Shown here: positions 25,144 to 34,173 of the stretch, in pieces
How the letters are laid out: each line of letters starts with the position of its first letter
Position numbering within the stretch: the first letter of the stretch is position 1
Assembly: GCF_019083965.1 (NCBI RefSeq)
Contig: NZ_JAHRCY010000002.1
Location: 62,001-126,000, forward strand
Length of the DNA: 64,000 nucleotides
DNA from: Catellatospora tritici
GTDB taxonomy: Bacteria; Actinomycetota; Actinomycetes; Mycobacteriales; Micromonosporaceae
Direction of reading: 5' to 3'
Made by a program: the position numbers and the translations under genes
The notes under the pieces: model-generated
The model's database searches: none
Seen by the model: only the letters and a program-made list of their open reading frames with translations
What the model was told of the DNA's origin: nothing

Positions 25144-27789
25144 ATGTTCCGATCACGACGCCGCTTGCTCGGCTCGGTGCTGACGACGCTGGCGATGGTC
25201 GTCGCCGTCGGAGTCACCGGCGCGCAGCAGGCGCAGGCCGCCAGCGTCACCTCGACCGAGCTGGGCGGCGGCTGGGCGATGCGCTCGGCCACCGGCCTGG
25301 CCGACACCGGCGCCACGATCTCGCAGGTCGGATACGGCACCAGCGGCTGGAACCCGGTCACGCTACCCTCGACGGTGCTGGCCGGGCTGGTGGCCAACAA
25401 CGTCTACCAGAACATCTACTTCGGCACGAACCTGCAGTCGGTGCCCGACCTGACCACCCAGAACTGGTGGTTCCGCGGCCAGTTCACCGCAGCCGCGAGC
25501 AGCCCAGGTCAGGTGTACTGGCTGCGGTTCAAGGGCATCAGCTACCGGGCGCAGATCTGGCTCAACGGCACCCAGCTCGACGCCAACGCCGTCGGCACCT
25601 TCGCCGCGCACGAGTACAACGTCTCCGGCCTGATCAACCCGGGTGGTCTCAACGCGCTCGCGATCCGGGTCACGCCCCCGGCGCACGGCTGCGCCGACCT
25701 GTCGGTCTGCACCGTCGACTGGAACCCCGAAGCCCCTGACATGAACGCCGGGATCTGGGGGAAGTCGCTGCTGGACACCACCGGCGCAGTGGCGCTGCGC
25801 GATCCGTACGTCAAGACCGTGCTGCCGCTGCCCGCCACCAACGCCGCCGACCTCACCGTGTACGTCGACGCGCTCAACGCCACCGGCAGCGCCGTCACCA
25901 CCACGGTCGGCGCGACGATCAGCAAGCCGGGGTACCCGACCGTGACGGTCAGCCAGAACGTCACGCTCAACCCCAACGAGCGGCGCGAGGTCGCCTTCAC
26001 CCCGGCGGCCTACCCGCAGCTGCACCTGACCAGCCCGGCGCTGTGGTGGCCGTACCAGTTCGGCTCGCCGGAGCTCTACGACCTGTCCGTGTCCGCGACC
26101 GTCGGCGGCGCCTCCTCCGACAGCAAGGCGATCAAGTTCGGGGTGCGGCAGTTCACCGACTACCGGACCACCGTCAACGGCACCTCCTTCGCCGGATACA
26201 AGGTCAACGGGCAGAACATCCTGTTCCGGGGCGGCGGCTACGTGTGGGACCTGCTCCAGCGGTGGGACACCAAGACCAACGCCGCGCACGTGAACTACGT
26301 CAAGAACATGGGTCTCAACACGATCCGGCTGGAGGGCACCCTCGGCAACGAGGAGCTGTACGACCTGGCCGACCAGGCCGGGGTCATGCTGATGCCCGGG
26401 TTCGTGTGCTGCAGCGCCTGGGAGAACGACAGCACCTGGACCGCCGAGCAGCAGCAGGTCGCCAACGCGTCGCTGGACACGCAGCTGCGCGCGCTGCGGG
26501 CGCACGCCAGCCCGTTCGTGTGGACGTACGGCAGCGACCAGCCGCCGACGGCGGCGCACCTGACCGCGTACAAGAACATCGCCACCGCCCTGCACTGGCA
26601 GAACCCGACCCTGGACAACGTCGCGACCTGGTCCAACGCCAACGCCGGGATGAAGATGGACGGCCCCTACAAGTGGGCGCCGCCGGTGCTGTGGTGGGAC
26701 ACGACCAAGGCGGGCTCGGCGTTCGGCACCACTGGCGAGGAGGGCACCGAGGCCCCGCCGCCGCTGGAGAGCCTGCAGAAGTTCCTCGCCCCGGCCGACC
26801 AGTGGCCGATCGGCACCGCGTTCAACTACCACGCGGGCCGGGCGGGCAGCGTCTTCGACAACATCAGCATGTACTCCAACGGCCTCGACCGCCGCTACGG
26901 CACCGCGACCAGTGCCGCCGACTACTCGAAGAAGTCGGAGGCGCAGAACTACGAGAACACCCGGGCGTTCTTCGAGGCCTGGAGCGCACGGCAGCACACC
27001 CAGTCGTTCGGCACCATCTTCTGGATGCTCAACAACGCCTGGCCGGCGGTGCACTGGAACCTGTACGACTACTTCCTCAAGCCCGGCGGCGGCTTCTTCG
27101 GCACCAAGAAGGCCACCGAACCAGTGCACATCGCCTACGACTACCTCACCCGCAACGTGTACGTGGTCAACTCGACGCTGGCCGCGCGCACCGGCCTGAC
27201 CGCCACCGCGACCGTCTACAACGTGCCCGACCTGACCCAGAAGTACACCACCTCCGTCCCGGTGACCTCGGCCGCCAACGCCTCGGCGTCGGTGCTGACC
27301 ATCCCGGCGGTCAGCGGGCTGACCACGACGTACCTCATCCGGCTGCAGCTGCGCGACGGCGGTGGGGCGCTGGTCAGCAACAACGTGTACTGGTACTCGA
27401 CCACCGCCGACGCGCTGGGCAACAAGAGCAACTGGTACTCGACCACGACCAAGACATTCGCGAACCTGACCGGGCTGAACTCGCTGCCGTCCAACAGCGG
27501 GGTGACCCGGTCGGTGTCGCGCAGCGTCGCGGGCGGGCAGGAGACGGTCACGATCACGCTGACCAACACCGGGTCGACGCTGGCCTTCCTCGTCCGCCCG
27601 GAGGTCACCGCAGGCAACGGCGGCAACGAGGTGCTGCCGGTGACCTACACCGACGGGTACGTGACGCTGTGGCCGGGCGAGTCGACCACGATCACCGCCG
27701 GCTACCAGACGGCCGACCTCGGCGGGCAGGCACCCTACCTGCGGATACGCGGATACAACGTGCCGACCGCCTCGGTGGCCATCCCGTAG
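25144..27789 (+). CDS. Secreted GH2 enzyme, probably exo-beta-D-glucosaminidase (CsxA-like)
   Basis: An 881-residue exported glycosidase. A signal peptide occupies residues 1-34. A sugar-binding domain, an Ig-like domain (LWWPYQFGSPELYDL) and the barrel (NGQNILFRGGGYV, NTIRLEGTLGNEELYDLADQ) follow in GH2 order. The region TYGSDQPPTAAH and the segment TGEEGTEAPPP match the parts of exo-glucosaminidase CsxA that carry its Asp and Glu catalysts. A C-terminal Ig-like domain ends the protein. It would trim GlcN from chitosan oligomers. GGAGGAGG precedes the ATG; downstream of GH20 on the same strand. Confidence 0.85.
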   Translation: MFRSRRRLLGSVLTTLAMVVAVGVTGAQQAQAASVTSTELGGGWAMRSATGLADTGATISQVGYGTSGWNPVTLPSTVLAGLVANNVYQNIYFGTNLQSVPDLTTQNWWFRGQFTAAASSPGQVYWLRFKGISYRAQIWLNGTQLDANAVGTFAAHEYNVSGLINPGGLNALAIRVTPPAHGCADLSVCTVDWNPEAPDMNAGIWGKSLLDTTGAVALRDPYVKTVLPLPATNAADLTVYVDALNATGSAVTTTVGATISKPGYPTVTVSQNVTLNPNERREVAFTPAAYPQLHLTSPALWWPYQFGSPELYDLSVSATVGGASSDSKAIKFGVRQFTDYRTTVNGTSFAGYKVNGQNILFRGGGYVWDLLQRWDTKTNAAHVNYVKNMGLNTIRLEGTLGNEELYDLADQAGVMLMPGFVCCSAWENDSTWTAEQQQVANASLDTQLRALRAHASPFVWTYGSDQPPTAAHLTAYKNIATALHWQNPTLDNVATWSNANAGMKMDGPYKWAPPVLWWDTTKAGSAFGTTGEEGTEAPPPLESLQKFLAPADQWPIGTAFNYHAGRAGSVFDNISMYSNGLDRRYGTATSAADYSKKSEAQNYENTRAFFEAWSARQHTQSFGTIFWMLNNAWPAVHWNLYDYFLKPGGGFFGTKKATEPVHIAYDYLTRNVYVVNSTLAARTGLTATATVYNVPDLTQKYTTSVPVTSAANASASVLTIPAVSGLTTTYLIRLQLRDGGGALVSNNVYWYSTTADALGNKSNWYSTTTKTFANLTGLNSLPSNSGVTRSVSRSVAGGQETVTITLTNTGSTLAFLVRPEVTAGNGGNEVLPVTYTDGYVTLWPGESTTITAGYQTADLGGQAPYLRIRGYNVPTASVAIP

Positions 27790-27858
27790 GGCAACTGACC
27801 GGCACGGGCCGGTGCCGCCTCGCTGCAGCAGCAGCTGCGACGGCACCGGCCTGTTACT

Positions 27859-27902
27859 CCGGGGCATTCCGCGTTCTTCCCAGTGTTCGCGGGATGCCCC
27901 GG
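27859..27902. repeat. 44-bp palindromic repeat, copy 1
   Basis: Arms CCGGGGCATTCCGCG and CGCGGGATGCCCCGG (one mismatch) around a 14-nt loop. A copy differing at three positions lies at 30955-30998. This copy sits between the convergent GH2 and RTX genes and can act as their terminator. Confidence 0.75.
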
Positions 27903-27999
27903 TTCGAACTTCGCGAGGAGCCCTCGGCGGCTACGAGCGGCTCTGAACCGGCGCGTGAGCACTGGTCAGGGCGCCGCCGTGGCCGGGTACCCGATGGTT

Positions 28000-30618
28000 C
28001 TATCCGGTACAGCTGGTCGGGTGCTCGGTGTGGGTGCACGTGTCGGCACCGTTGCCGCCGTCAGTGGCGTCGGTGCCGTCGCCTGCGTCGATGGTGTCAT
28101 TGCCATTTCCGCCATAGACGGTGTCGGCGCCATCGCCTGCGTTGATGACGTCGTTGCCGTTGTCGCCGTAGATGGTGTCGTTGCCGCTGCCCCCGTTGAG
28201 GATGTCGTCGCCGTTGCCGCCCATCAGGGCGCTGCCGCCGTCGCCTGCGTAGATGGTGTCGTTGCCGTTGTCGCCGTCCAGGACGTCGGCGCCTGATCCG
28301 CCGTAGATGACATCGTCGCCGCCACCGCCGTGGACGTGGTCGTTGCCGGCCAAGGCACAGATCACGTCCTTGCCGCCGGTGCCGTTGATCGTGTCGCTGC
28401 CACTGGTGCCGATCATCGTGCAGCCGTGCGCGTTGTCGACGGTGACCGTTGCGACGGCGTTGGTGTTGGCGGGTGCGGGATCGGGTTCGTGGGCGCCGGT
28501 GGTGGCGCTGGCGGTGACTGTGCCGACCGCGGCCGGTTCGACCGTGACGATCACGGTCGCTGTGGCGCCATTGGGCAGCGATGCGAAGCTGCAGTCGACG
28601 CTGGCCTCGGTGATCGTGCAAGTGCCCTGGGAGCTGGTCGCGGCGAGGATGGTCACGGGCGGTCCGGTGAAGGCGACCGACGTCGTGGCCTGGGTCGCGG
28701 CGTTGGGGCCGTGGTTGGTGACGACCACGGTTTCGGTGTAGGCGTCTCCGAGCGCGACCGGGTTGGCTGAGGCGTTGAGCGTCGTGCTCAGGTCCGCGCC
28801 GGTGTGGTAGGTGAACTGGTCCGCGCTGCCGGTGGCGCTGGTGCCCGACGGAGTGGTGACGGTGACATGGACGATCCCGGTCCCTGGTGGTGCGGCCGCG
28901 GTCAGTACCGTATCGCTCACGACGGTGACCTGGGTCGCCGCTGATCCACCGAAGGTGACCGAGGTGGCACCCGTGAGATTCGTGCCGGTGATCGTCACGA
29001 CGGTGCCGCCGGTGCCCGGGCCGCCCGCCGGGCTGATCGCGGTCACGGCCGGCGCAGGCGGGTCGTAGGTGTACTGGTCGGCGTCGGTCTGTGCGCTGAT
29101 GCCGCCAGGACCGGTGACGTGGACGTCGACGTCGCCGGCACTACCTGCCGGCGCCGTGGCCGTGATCGTGGTGTCATCGACAATCGTGAACGTGGTTGCG
29201 GCGGTCGAGCCGAAGGCGACCGCTGTCGCTGTGGCGAAGTGGCTGCCGGTGATGGTGACGGTGGTGCCGCCGGCGACCGGGCCATGATCCGGAGCGACTG
29301 CGGTGATCGTCGGCGCCGGGGGTGGCGTGACGTGGATCGTGACCGTGACCGGCGCGGTCTGGTAGCCCGATGCGCCCGCCCGATAGGTGAACTGGTCGGT
29401 GCCGGTGAAGCCGCTGTCGGGCGCGTACCGGAAAGAGCCGTCGGCGTTGAAGGTGAGTGCGCCGTGTGCCGGTGGTTGCGACAGGGTCGCGGACAGGATC
29501 GTCCCGCTCGGTGCGTGATCGTTCGCCAGCACGCCTGGCGCGGCGACCGTCAGCTCAGTGGATGTCGCGGTGGAGTAGCGGTCGCCGAGCCCGATCAGGG
29601 TCACGGCCGAACCGTTCGCCTGGTATGCCACGAGTAGGTCCGTGTCGGCGGACAGGTCGATGGGTGGGGTGGTGGCGATGAGCAGGTGGTTGCCGGGTGG
29701 TGGTGACACGGTGACGGGTACGGGGTTTGCGGGCCAGGTGACGAGGTAGGTGGAGGAGCCGTCGGTGCCTGTGCGTCTGCCGGTTGCGGAGCCGAGGCCG
29801 GAGGTGATGGGGATGCCGAGGATGGTTGCGAAGCCGGGTTGGATGTGGAATTCGCCGTTGAGGTAGACGTCGGTGTTGGGGACGGGGAGGTTGTCGGGGT
29901 CGAGTACTCCGATGGTGACGTGGACGGGTTTGGGTAGTGCGATGTTGCCGAGGTTGATGTCTCCGTCGATGACGAAGGTGTTGGGGGCGGTGTTGAGTCC
30001 GAAGTAGTAGGGGATGTCGATGTTGGGGCGGTAGTTGTAGTAGTTGTAGATCGACAGTGCGTAGGCGCCGTTGCGGGCGGTGAGGGTGAATCTGCCGTCG
30101 GCGTCGGTGGTGACGCCGTAGCCGCCGGTGTCGCCGTAGACCTGGAAGTTGAGTCCGGGGATGGGGGTGCCCAGGTGATCGACCAACCGGCCCGACACAT
30201 CGCTGACGCCGGCTTGGATGAGGGCGACGTCGAGCGGGTGGTCGCCGGTGATCACCACGTTCGTTTTGGTCACCGGTGTCAACGGTTCAGCTGGCGTGAA
30301 CACGATGTCCCAGGTGCCCAAGGGGACGCTGATCGAGTACCGGCCGTCCTGGTCGGTGGAGCCGTTCGCGACAGCTCCTGCGGTCGCGCCGACCGGGTAC
30401 ACCGCGACTTCAGCCGCGACGACCGGGTTCCCCGCGAACGTCACTGTTCCGTGCACGGTCGCCACCTCGGTGGCGAATGCCGGCGAACCGGTGACGAGCA
30501 CGCCCGTGACGATGCCGACGACCATAGCGACCGTAGAGATCAGGAGCCTGGTCAGCCCCGTTGCGCCCCATCGCCGCTCTGTCCGTCCAGGAACCACTGT
30601 CAGGTGCACTGATTGCAT
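28000..30618 (-). CDS. Large secreted adhesin-like protein with TIG domains and RTX calcium repeats
   Basis: An 872-residue exported protein with a modular layout: signal/transmembrane start (residues about 20-45), two carboxypeptidase-regulatory/Cna-B-like domains (about 50-310), a cadherin-like tandem domain (VLANDHAPSGTILSA, about 355-440), two IPT/TIG domains beginning PTITAVAPDHGPVAGG and AVTAISPAGGPGTGG, a DUF11-type domain (DLSTTLNASANPVALGD), and a C-terminal RTX block of GGxGxDxU nonapeptides (about 740-860). Such proteins bind Ca2+ and act in adhesion or matrix. Start: ATG 30618, weakly supported; an in-frame GTG lies at 30660. RTX blocks on TIG proteins are unusual in Gram-positive bacteria. 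Confidence 0.85.
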   Translation of the reverse strand: MQSVHLTVVPGRTERRWGATGLTRLLISTVAMVVGIVTGVLVTGSPAFATEVATVHGTVTFAGNPVVAAEVAVYPVGATAGAVANGSTDQDGRYSISVPLGTWDIVFTPAEPLTPVTKTNVVITGDHPLDVALIQAGVSDVSGRLVDHLGTPIPGLNFQVYGDTGGYGVTTDADGRFTLTARNGAYALSIYNYYNYRPNIDIPYYFGLNTAPNTFVIDGDINLGNIALPKPVHVTIGVLDPDNLPVPNTDVYLNGEFHIQPGFATILGIPITSGLGSATGRRTGTDGSSTYLVTWPANPVPVTVSPPPGNHLLIATTPPIDLSADTDLLVAYQANGSAVTLIGLGDRYSTATSTELTVAAPGVLANDHAPSGTILSATLSQPPAHGALTFNADGSFRYAPDSGFTGTDQFTYRAGASGYQTAPVTVTIHVTPPPAPTITAVAPDHGPVAGGTTVTITGSHFATATAVAFGSTAATTFTIVDDTTITATAPAGSAGDVDVHVTGPGGISAQTDADQYTYDPPAPAVTAISPAGGPGTGGTVVTITGTNLTGATSVTFGGSAATQVTVVSDTVLTAAAPPGTGIVHVTVTTPSGTSATGSADQFTYHTGADLSTTLNASANPVALGDAYTETVVVTNHGPNAATQATTSVAFTGPPVTILAATSSQGTCTITEASVDCSFASLPNGATATVIVTVEPAAVGTVTASATTGAHEPDPAPANTNAVATVTVDNAHGCTMIGTSGSDTINGTGGKDVICALAGNDHVHGGGGDDVIYGGSGADVLDGDNGNDTIYAGDGGSALMGGNGDDILNGGSGNDTIYGDNGNDVINAGDGADTVYGGNGNDTIDAGDGTDATDGGNGADTCTHTEHPTSCTG

Positions 30619-31044
30619 GATTGACCCGCGCTTCCCGTAGCTGTCAGCTACGAAGATCACTGTGCGTTGTCAAATGGACACCCGAAGCTAACAGTCATGT
30701 GCGTTTCGTATCGTTGCCGTAACGGTCCGCAATTCCGGCCGACTGTCCCTGAGCCGCACTGATTGTCCAGCGAGCAATGGCTCGGTCGGTGCCACCAGTC
30801 CCGACAAATGGCCCCCAGAGGATCCCAGAACCTGGCAAGCCCGCGCGGGTACGCGGATACGACGTGCTGGCCGCGTCGACGGCGATCCCGTGGCAGTGAC
30901 ACCAGTGGGTGCCGTGCCGCTATACAGAGCAGGCGGCACCGGCCACCACAGGCTCCGGGGCATCCCGCGTTCCTCCCAGTGCTCGCGGGATGCCCCGGTC
31001 CGCCCTCGGCGGGGCGGGTTGCGCCCGTTGGTACCTTGGCTCGC
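30619..31044. other. Intergenic region with no recognised gene
   Basis: It holds the upstream region of the RTX gene, the second copy of the 44-bp palindrome (30955-30998) and TACCTT at 31032-31037, which precedes the next start codon by 7 nt. Open frames crossing it have no codon-bias support. Confidence 0.6.
30955..30998. repeat. 44-bp palindromic repeat, copy 2
   Basis: 41 of 44 bases match the copy at 27859-27902; here the 15-bp arms pair perfectly. All three differences are C/T changes. No gene end abuts it, so a terminator role is less obvious than for copy 1. Confidence 0.75.
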
Positions 31045-31638
31045 GTGCATCATGATCCAGGTACCGCGGCGACAGACGTACGAAGTCAGGACGACGACCC
31101 GTTCGCCGAGCACCCGGGGTCCGTCGCCCGCCGGCGGCGCAACGGCCGTAGGGCCCTGATCGTCCTCTGTGCCGCAGTCGCCCTGGCCCGGGGCCTGTGG
31201 GCGGTGGACACGGTCACCTACACGCCGGAACCCGGCCCGAAGGCCGTCTGCCCCATGCTGCGACCGGAACTGCTGGACGTGGCGCTGCCCGAGCGGGGTC
31301 CGGCCGAGGACACCGGCGGTCGCGACGACAACGGCTTCCTGGCCGCCGGCTGCACGGTGCGGGGTGCCTCGGGCGACCTGTGGATCAGCGTGATCCGGAT
31401 GGGCCGCGCGGGCGGCAAGGGCCCGCAGGAGCACCTGCGGCTGTCGCGGGGGTGGCTCGCCCCGATGCGCTCGGTGCCGCTGGGCGATGAGGCACTGCTG
31501 GTCAGCGACCGGGTCCTGACGATCAGACAGGGCTCCTACCTCGTATGGATCGAGTACGGCCTGAACGGCGACTACGCCGGTAGAAACAAGACGAAGGTAA
31601 TCCTCGCGATTGGGCAGGAGGTGCTCTCCCAACTATGA
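31045..31638 (+). CDS. Membrane-anchored protein of unknown function
   Basis: A 197-residue product. A basic cytoplasmic start (VARRRRNGRR) is followed by one hydrophobic helix (residues about 35-52) and an extracytoplasmic domain with two cysteines (AVCPML and AAGCTV) that could form a disulfide, ending in a beta-rich part (SYLVWIEYGLNGDYAG). Start: GTG 31045, 7 nt after TACCTT; the earlier in-frame start would run through the 44-bp palindrome. The last codons overlap the next gene (ATGA at 31635-31638). The layout resembles DUF3558-type lipoproteins, but this is only a suggestion. Confidence 0.68.
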   Translation: MHHDPGTAATDVRSQDDDPFAEHPGSVARRRRNGRRALIVLCAAVALARGLWAVDTVTYTPEPGPKAVCPMLRPELLDVALPERGPAEDTGGRDDNGFLAAGCTVRGASGDLWISVIRMGRAGGKGPQEHLRLSRGWLAPMRSVPLGDEALLVSDRVLTIRQGSYLVWIEYGLNGDYAGRNKTKVILAIGQEVLSQL

Positions 31639-31862
31639 AGATGATCTCGCACTGGTGGGAGTGGCAGCGCGGCTGGAAACTCGCCGTCCAGCTGGCGGCC
31701 GTGGCGGCGCTGTTGATGGCCTGCTACGTCGTGGGCGGCTACGGCGGTTGGCTGGTCGGCCAAGTGCAGGCCCGGCTTGAGGTGGTTCTCGTCGACAGTG
31801 GTGTGCGGCCGCCCCTGCGCCCGCAACTGCCACCCGATCCGTTCCTGTCCCGGCAGCCGTAA
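31635..31862 (+). CDS. Small single-span membrane protein
   Basis: A 75-residue protein starting at an ATG that overlaps the upstream stop by 4 bases, so the pair is translationally coupled. Residues about 14-42 form one hydrophobic segment (LAVQLAAVAALLMACYVVGG); the short outside tail is Pro-rich. It probably partners the upstream membrane-anchored protein. Family not recognised. Confidence 0.6.
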   Translation: MKMISHWWEWQRGWKLAVQLAAVAALLMACYVVGGYGGWLVGQVQARLEVVLVDSGVRPPLRPQLPPDPFLSRQP

Positions 31863-31917
31863 CGGCGGCCTTGCGCACGGGGCGGCGGCGCGCACCGGTG
31901 GCTCGTATCCTCCACGC

Positions 31918-32706
31918 ATGGACGAGGTCGCCGCGCACGTCAAAGACCTGCCGATGTGGGCCGCGGCCCTGCTCGCTCTCGTCGAGAACGCGCTGATCCT
32001 CGTGGTCGGCGTCGGGCTCGGCACGGCCGTGCTACGCCTGCGGACGGTGGTCCGGCTGCTGCCCGATCCGGGCCGCATCGATCCCCTGCAGGGGTGGCTG
32101 GCCGCGAGCGCTGTCCTGCTCAACACCGCGGTCACGGTGGTCGGCTGGAAGCTGTGGACCCTCGGCGTGATCCGGTTCGACCTCGACGTGAGCTGGCGGA
32201 TCGCAGTCGACCTGCTGCTGCTGGTGCTGGCCATGGACTTCGCCTCGTACGTCGGCCACGCCCTGGCCCACGTGCGTTGGCTGTACCCGCTGGGCCACCG
32301 CCTGCACCACCGGTTCGTCGACGCGCGGCCGATCACCCTGTTCGCGCTGCATCCCGGCGAGGTGATCGGGTTCGGGGCGCTGTGGCTGGTGATGCTGTCG
32401 ATCGTGCCGCTGAGCGTGTGGGCGCTGGTGGGCTATACCGTGATCAATCTGGTGTTCGGGATCTTCGGCCACCTCGGGGTGGAACCGCTGCCGCTGCGCT
32501 GGCGGCCCTCACGGCCGTTCGCGATCGTCGCGACGCCGACCATGCACGCGATGCACCACCTGAACCCGGCCCGCAACCTCGGCTTCTACACGACGATCTG
32601 GGACCGGCTCTTCCGGACGCTCGACGACGACTACGACCGCTGCCGCCGCAACGGCCACTCGCCCCTGCCGTCCCCGCCACCTCTCGCCACGCCCGCCACC
32701 CCATGA
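31918..32706 (+). CDS. Sterol desaturase / fatty-acid hydroxylase-family membrane protein
   Basis: A 262-residue di-iron membrane enzyme. Several hydrophobic helices surround the histidine clusters GHALAH, HRLHHRF and HAMHHLN, the HxxxH/HxxHH/HxxHH set of the fatty-acid hydroxylase superfamily, followed by the conserved LGFYTTIWDRLFRT tail. It would oxidise a lipid or carotenoid using O2; the substrate is not predictable. Start: ATG 31918, 6 nt after TATCCT (leaderless). Co-directional with the small membrane proteins. Confidence 0.87.
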   Translation: MDEVAAHVKDLPMWAAALLALVENALILVVGVGLGTAVLRLRTVVRLLPDPGRIDPLQGWLAASAVLLNTAVTVVGWKLWTLGVIRFDLDVSWRIAVDLLLLVLAMDFASYVGHALAHVRWLYPLGHRLHHRFVDARPITLFALHPGEVIGFGALWLVMLSIVPLSVWALVGYTVINLVFGIFGHLGVEPLPLRWRPSRPFAIVATPTMHAMHHLNPARNLGFYTTIWDRLFRTLDDDYDRCRRNGHSPLPSPPPLATPATP

Positions 32707-32740
32707 CCGCCCCCCCACCCGGTACGACCGGGCTCGGGCT

Positions 32741-32806
32741 GCTGCAGTTTCGGGGAAACTGCAGCTATCGGCGTGCATTTTCCAGCAGTTTCCCCGAAAC
32801 TGCAGC
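32741..32806. repeat. Palindromic intergenic element, copy B (60-bp family)
   Basis: Perfect 22-bp arms (32741-32762 and 32785-32806) around a 22-nt loop; the 60-bp core GCAG...CTGC is 32744-32803. Related to the elements at 2893-2952 and 63778-63837. It lies 35 bp after the hydroxylase gene and 28 bp before the GNAT start. Confidence 0.82.
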
Positions 32807-32834
32807 ATGGTCCGACCGAGGTTAGGCTCGGTGG

Positions 32835-33299
32835 GTGATCATCATTCGGGCTGTCGAGGCCGCCGACGAGGCGCGCTGGCGGGAGTTGTGGGACGCGTAC
32901 ACGCGGTTCTATGAGCGTGAGCCGGTGGAGGGGATCACCAGGCACACCTGGGCGCGCATTCTCGACCCGACCGAGCCGGTCCACGCGATCGTGGCCGAGG
33001 ATTCCGACGCGCCCGGCGGGCGGCGTGTCGTGGGCATCGCGAACTATCTGGTCCACGAGAGCACGTCCACGCTGACACCCGTCTGCTACCTGCAGGATCT
33101 CTTCGTCGACCCGACCGCCCGGTCGGCAGGAGCGGGACGGCGGCTCATCGACGCGCTGTGGGCGGAGGTCAAGGCCAACGGTTGGGCCACGCTCTACTGG
33201 CAGACCAAGCAGGACAACGACCGCGCCCGCGCCCTCTACGACAGCTACACGGCCCACAGCGGTTTCGTGCGATACGTGCTGCGCAACGAGACGCCCTGA
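32835..33299 (+). CDS. GNAT-family N-acetyltransferase
   Basis: A 154-residue acetyltransferase. The core strand YLQDLFVDPTARSAGAGRRLIDALW contains the acetyl-CoA motif (R-x-x-G-x-G/A as RSAGAGR), and DNDRARALYDSY is the motif B region. Start: GTG 32835, preceded by TAGGCT at 32823-32828 and 6 nt, a leaderless arrangement. The nearest relatives by feel are the small actinobacterial amine or amino-acid acetyltransferases; the substrate is unknown. Confidence 0.87.
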   Translation: MIIIRAVEAADEARWRELWDAYTRFYEREPVEGITRHTWARILDPTEPVHAIVAEDSDAPGGRRVVGIANYLVHESTSTLTPVCYLQDLFVDPTARSAGAGRRLIDALWAEVKANGWATLYWQTKQDNDRARALYDSYTAHSGFVRYVLRNETP

Positions 33300-33378
33300 C
33301 CGCCTGCCGGGCGGGGCCGCTCGGCGTGAGCTGCGCAAGATCGACACGGTAGCCTGGCGATCATGGTGGACACACCGG

Positions 33379-33686
33379 GTGGCCACAGCGGCGGAACTCG
33401 GCGACATCCACGTCGCCATGGACCTGGGACCACGCATCGACACATCAGCCCTGCCGCTGGACGCCGGTGACACCATGCGCTTGAAGTTGCTCGCGCCTGT
33501 AGCCGCTGGAACCGGAACGAAGAAGCCCAAGCGACGCTGCTCTACGCTGAGCAACTGGCACCCGAGCAGGTGCGCTACCACTTCCTCGGCCGCCAGCTCG
33601 TTACCGGATGGCTGCGCCGTAGCCGAGGCAAGCCCACCCCAACACTCATCGCGCTGACCAAGCGCATGAATATGCTCAGCGAGTAG
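33379..33686 (+). pseudogene. Fragment of a TPR/HTH transcriptional regulator
   Basis: Two adjoining frames together spell the C-terminal part of an actinobacterial TPR regulator: AAELGDIHVAMDLGPRIDTS from frame 33379, then, after a frame change near 33475, LEVARACSRWNRNEEAQATL and further to the TAG at 33684-33686, ending LIALTKRMNMLSE. The DNA-binding part is missing. A -10-like TAGCCT at 33350-33355, 7 nt before ATG 33363, may be the old promoter or belong to a deleted gene. It lies next to the inferred integration boundary. Confidence 0.6.
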
Positions 33687-33702
33687 TTACTAGACTGACC
33701 CG

Positions 33703-34173
33703 GTGGCTGCGCCCCAGACCAACTCGTTCGCCACCCCGCGGCTAGCCGCAGGGGCGCTCTTCGTCGATGCGGCGGGCCGTCCGCTGCTGGTCAAACCGAG
33801 CTACAAACCGGGTTGGGAAATCCCCGGCGGCTATGTCCACGAAGGCGAAGCGCCGCTCACCGCCTGCCGCCGCGAGATCATCGAGGAACTGGGAAAGGAT
33901 CTGACGGTCGCGCCACAGCCGCTTGTCATCGACTGGGCGCCTGCCCCGAATGAGGGTGACAAGATGCTGATCATCTTTGATGGCGGCGAACTGAGCGAGG
34001 CGGACTTATCTGCGATGACCTTCGCTGATGGCGAGATCGTCGACGCACAATTCGTCGACGCAAGCGATCTCGCCGACTACCTGCCCGCCCGCCTTGTCAA
34101 TCGACTGCGGCTCGCCCTCCGTGCGAAATCTCAGCAGCGCTGCATCTACGCCGAGTGCGGCCTGGAGCCATAA
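33703..34173 (+). CDS. NUDIX hydrolase
   Basis: A 156-residue pyrophosphohydrolase. The complete NUDIX box is GGYVHEGEAPLTACRREIIEELG (written here in two halves as GGYVHEGEA and RREIIEELG), with the metal-binding Glu residues in REIIEE. The segment YKPGWEIPGG before it is typical of the ADP-ribose/NTP group. Start: GTG 33703, 6 nt after TAGACT at 33691-33696. The gene ends 17 bp before the left direct repeat of the inferred island, and its last codons overlap the recombinase 3' frame on the other strand. Confidence 0.85.
   Translation: MAAPQTNSFATPRLAAGALFVDAAGRPLLVKPSYKPGWEIPGGYVHEGEAPLTACRREIIEELGKDLTVAPQPLVIDWAPAPNEGDKMLIIFDGGELSEADLSAMTFADGEIVDAQFVDASDLADYLPARLVNRLRLALRAKSQQRCIYAECGLEP

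Noticed and set aside
28000..28430. Repetitive DNA that looks at first like a CRISPR or tandem array
   Set aside because: It encodes the RTX nonapeptides of the minus-strand protein; the periodicity is 27 bp and in frame.
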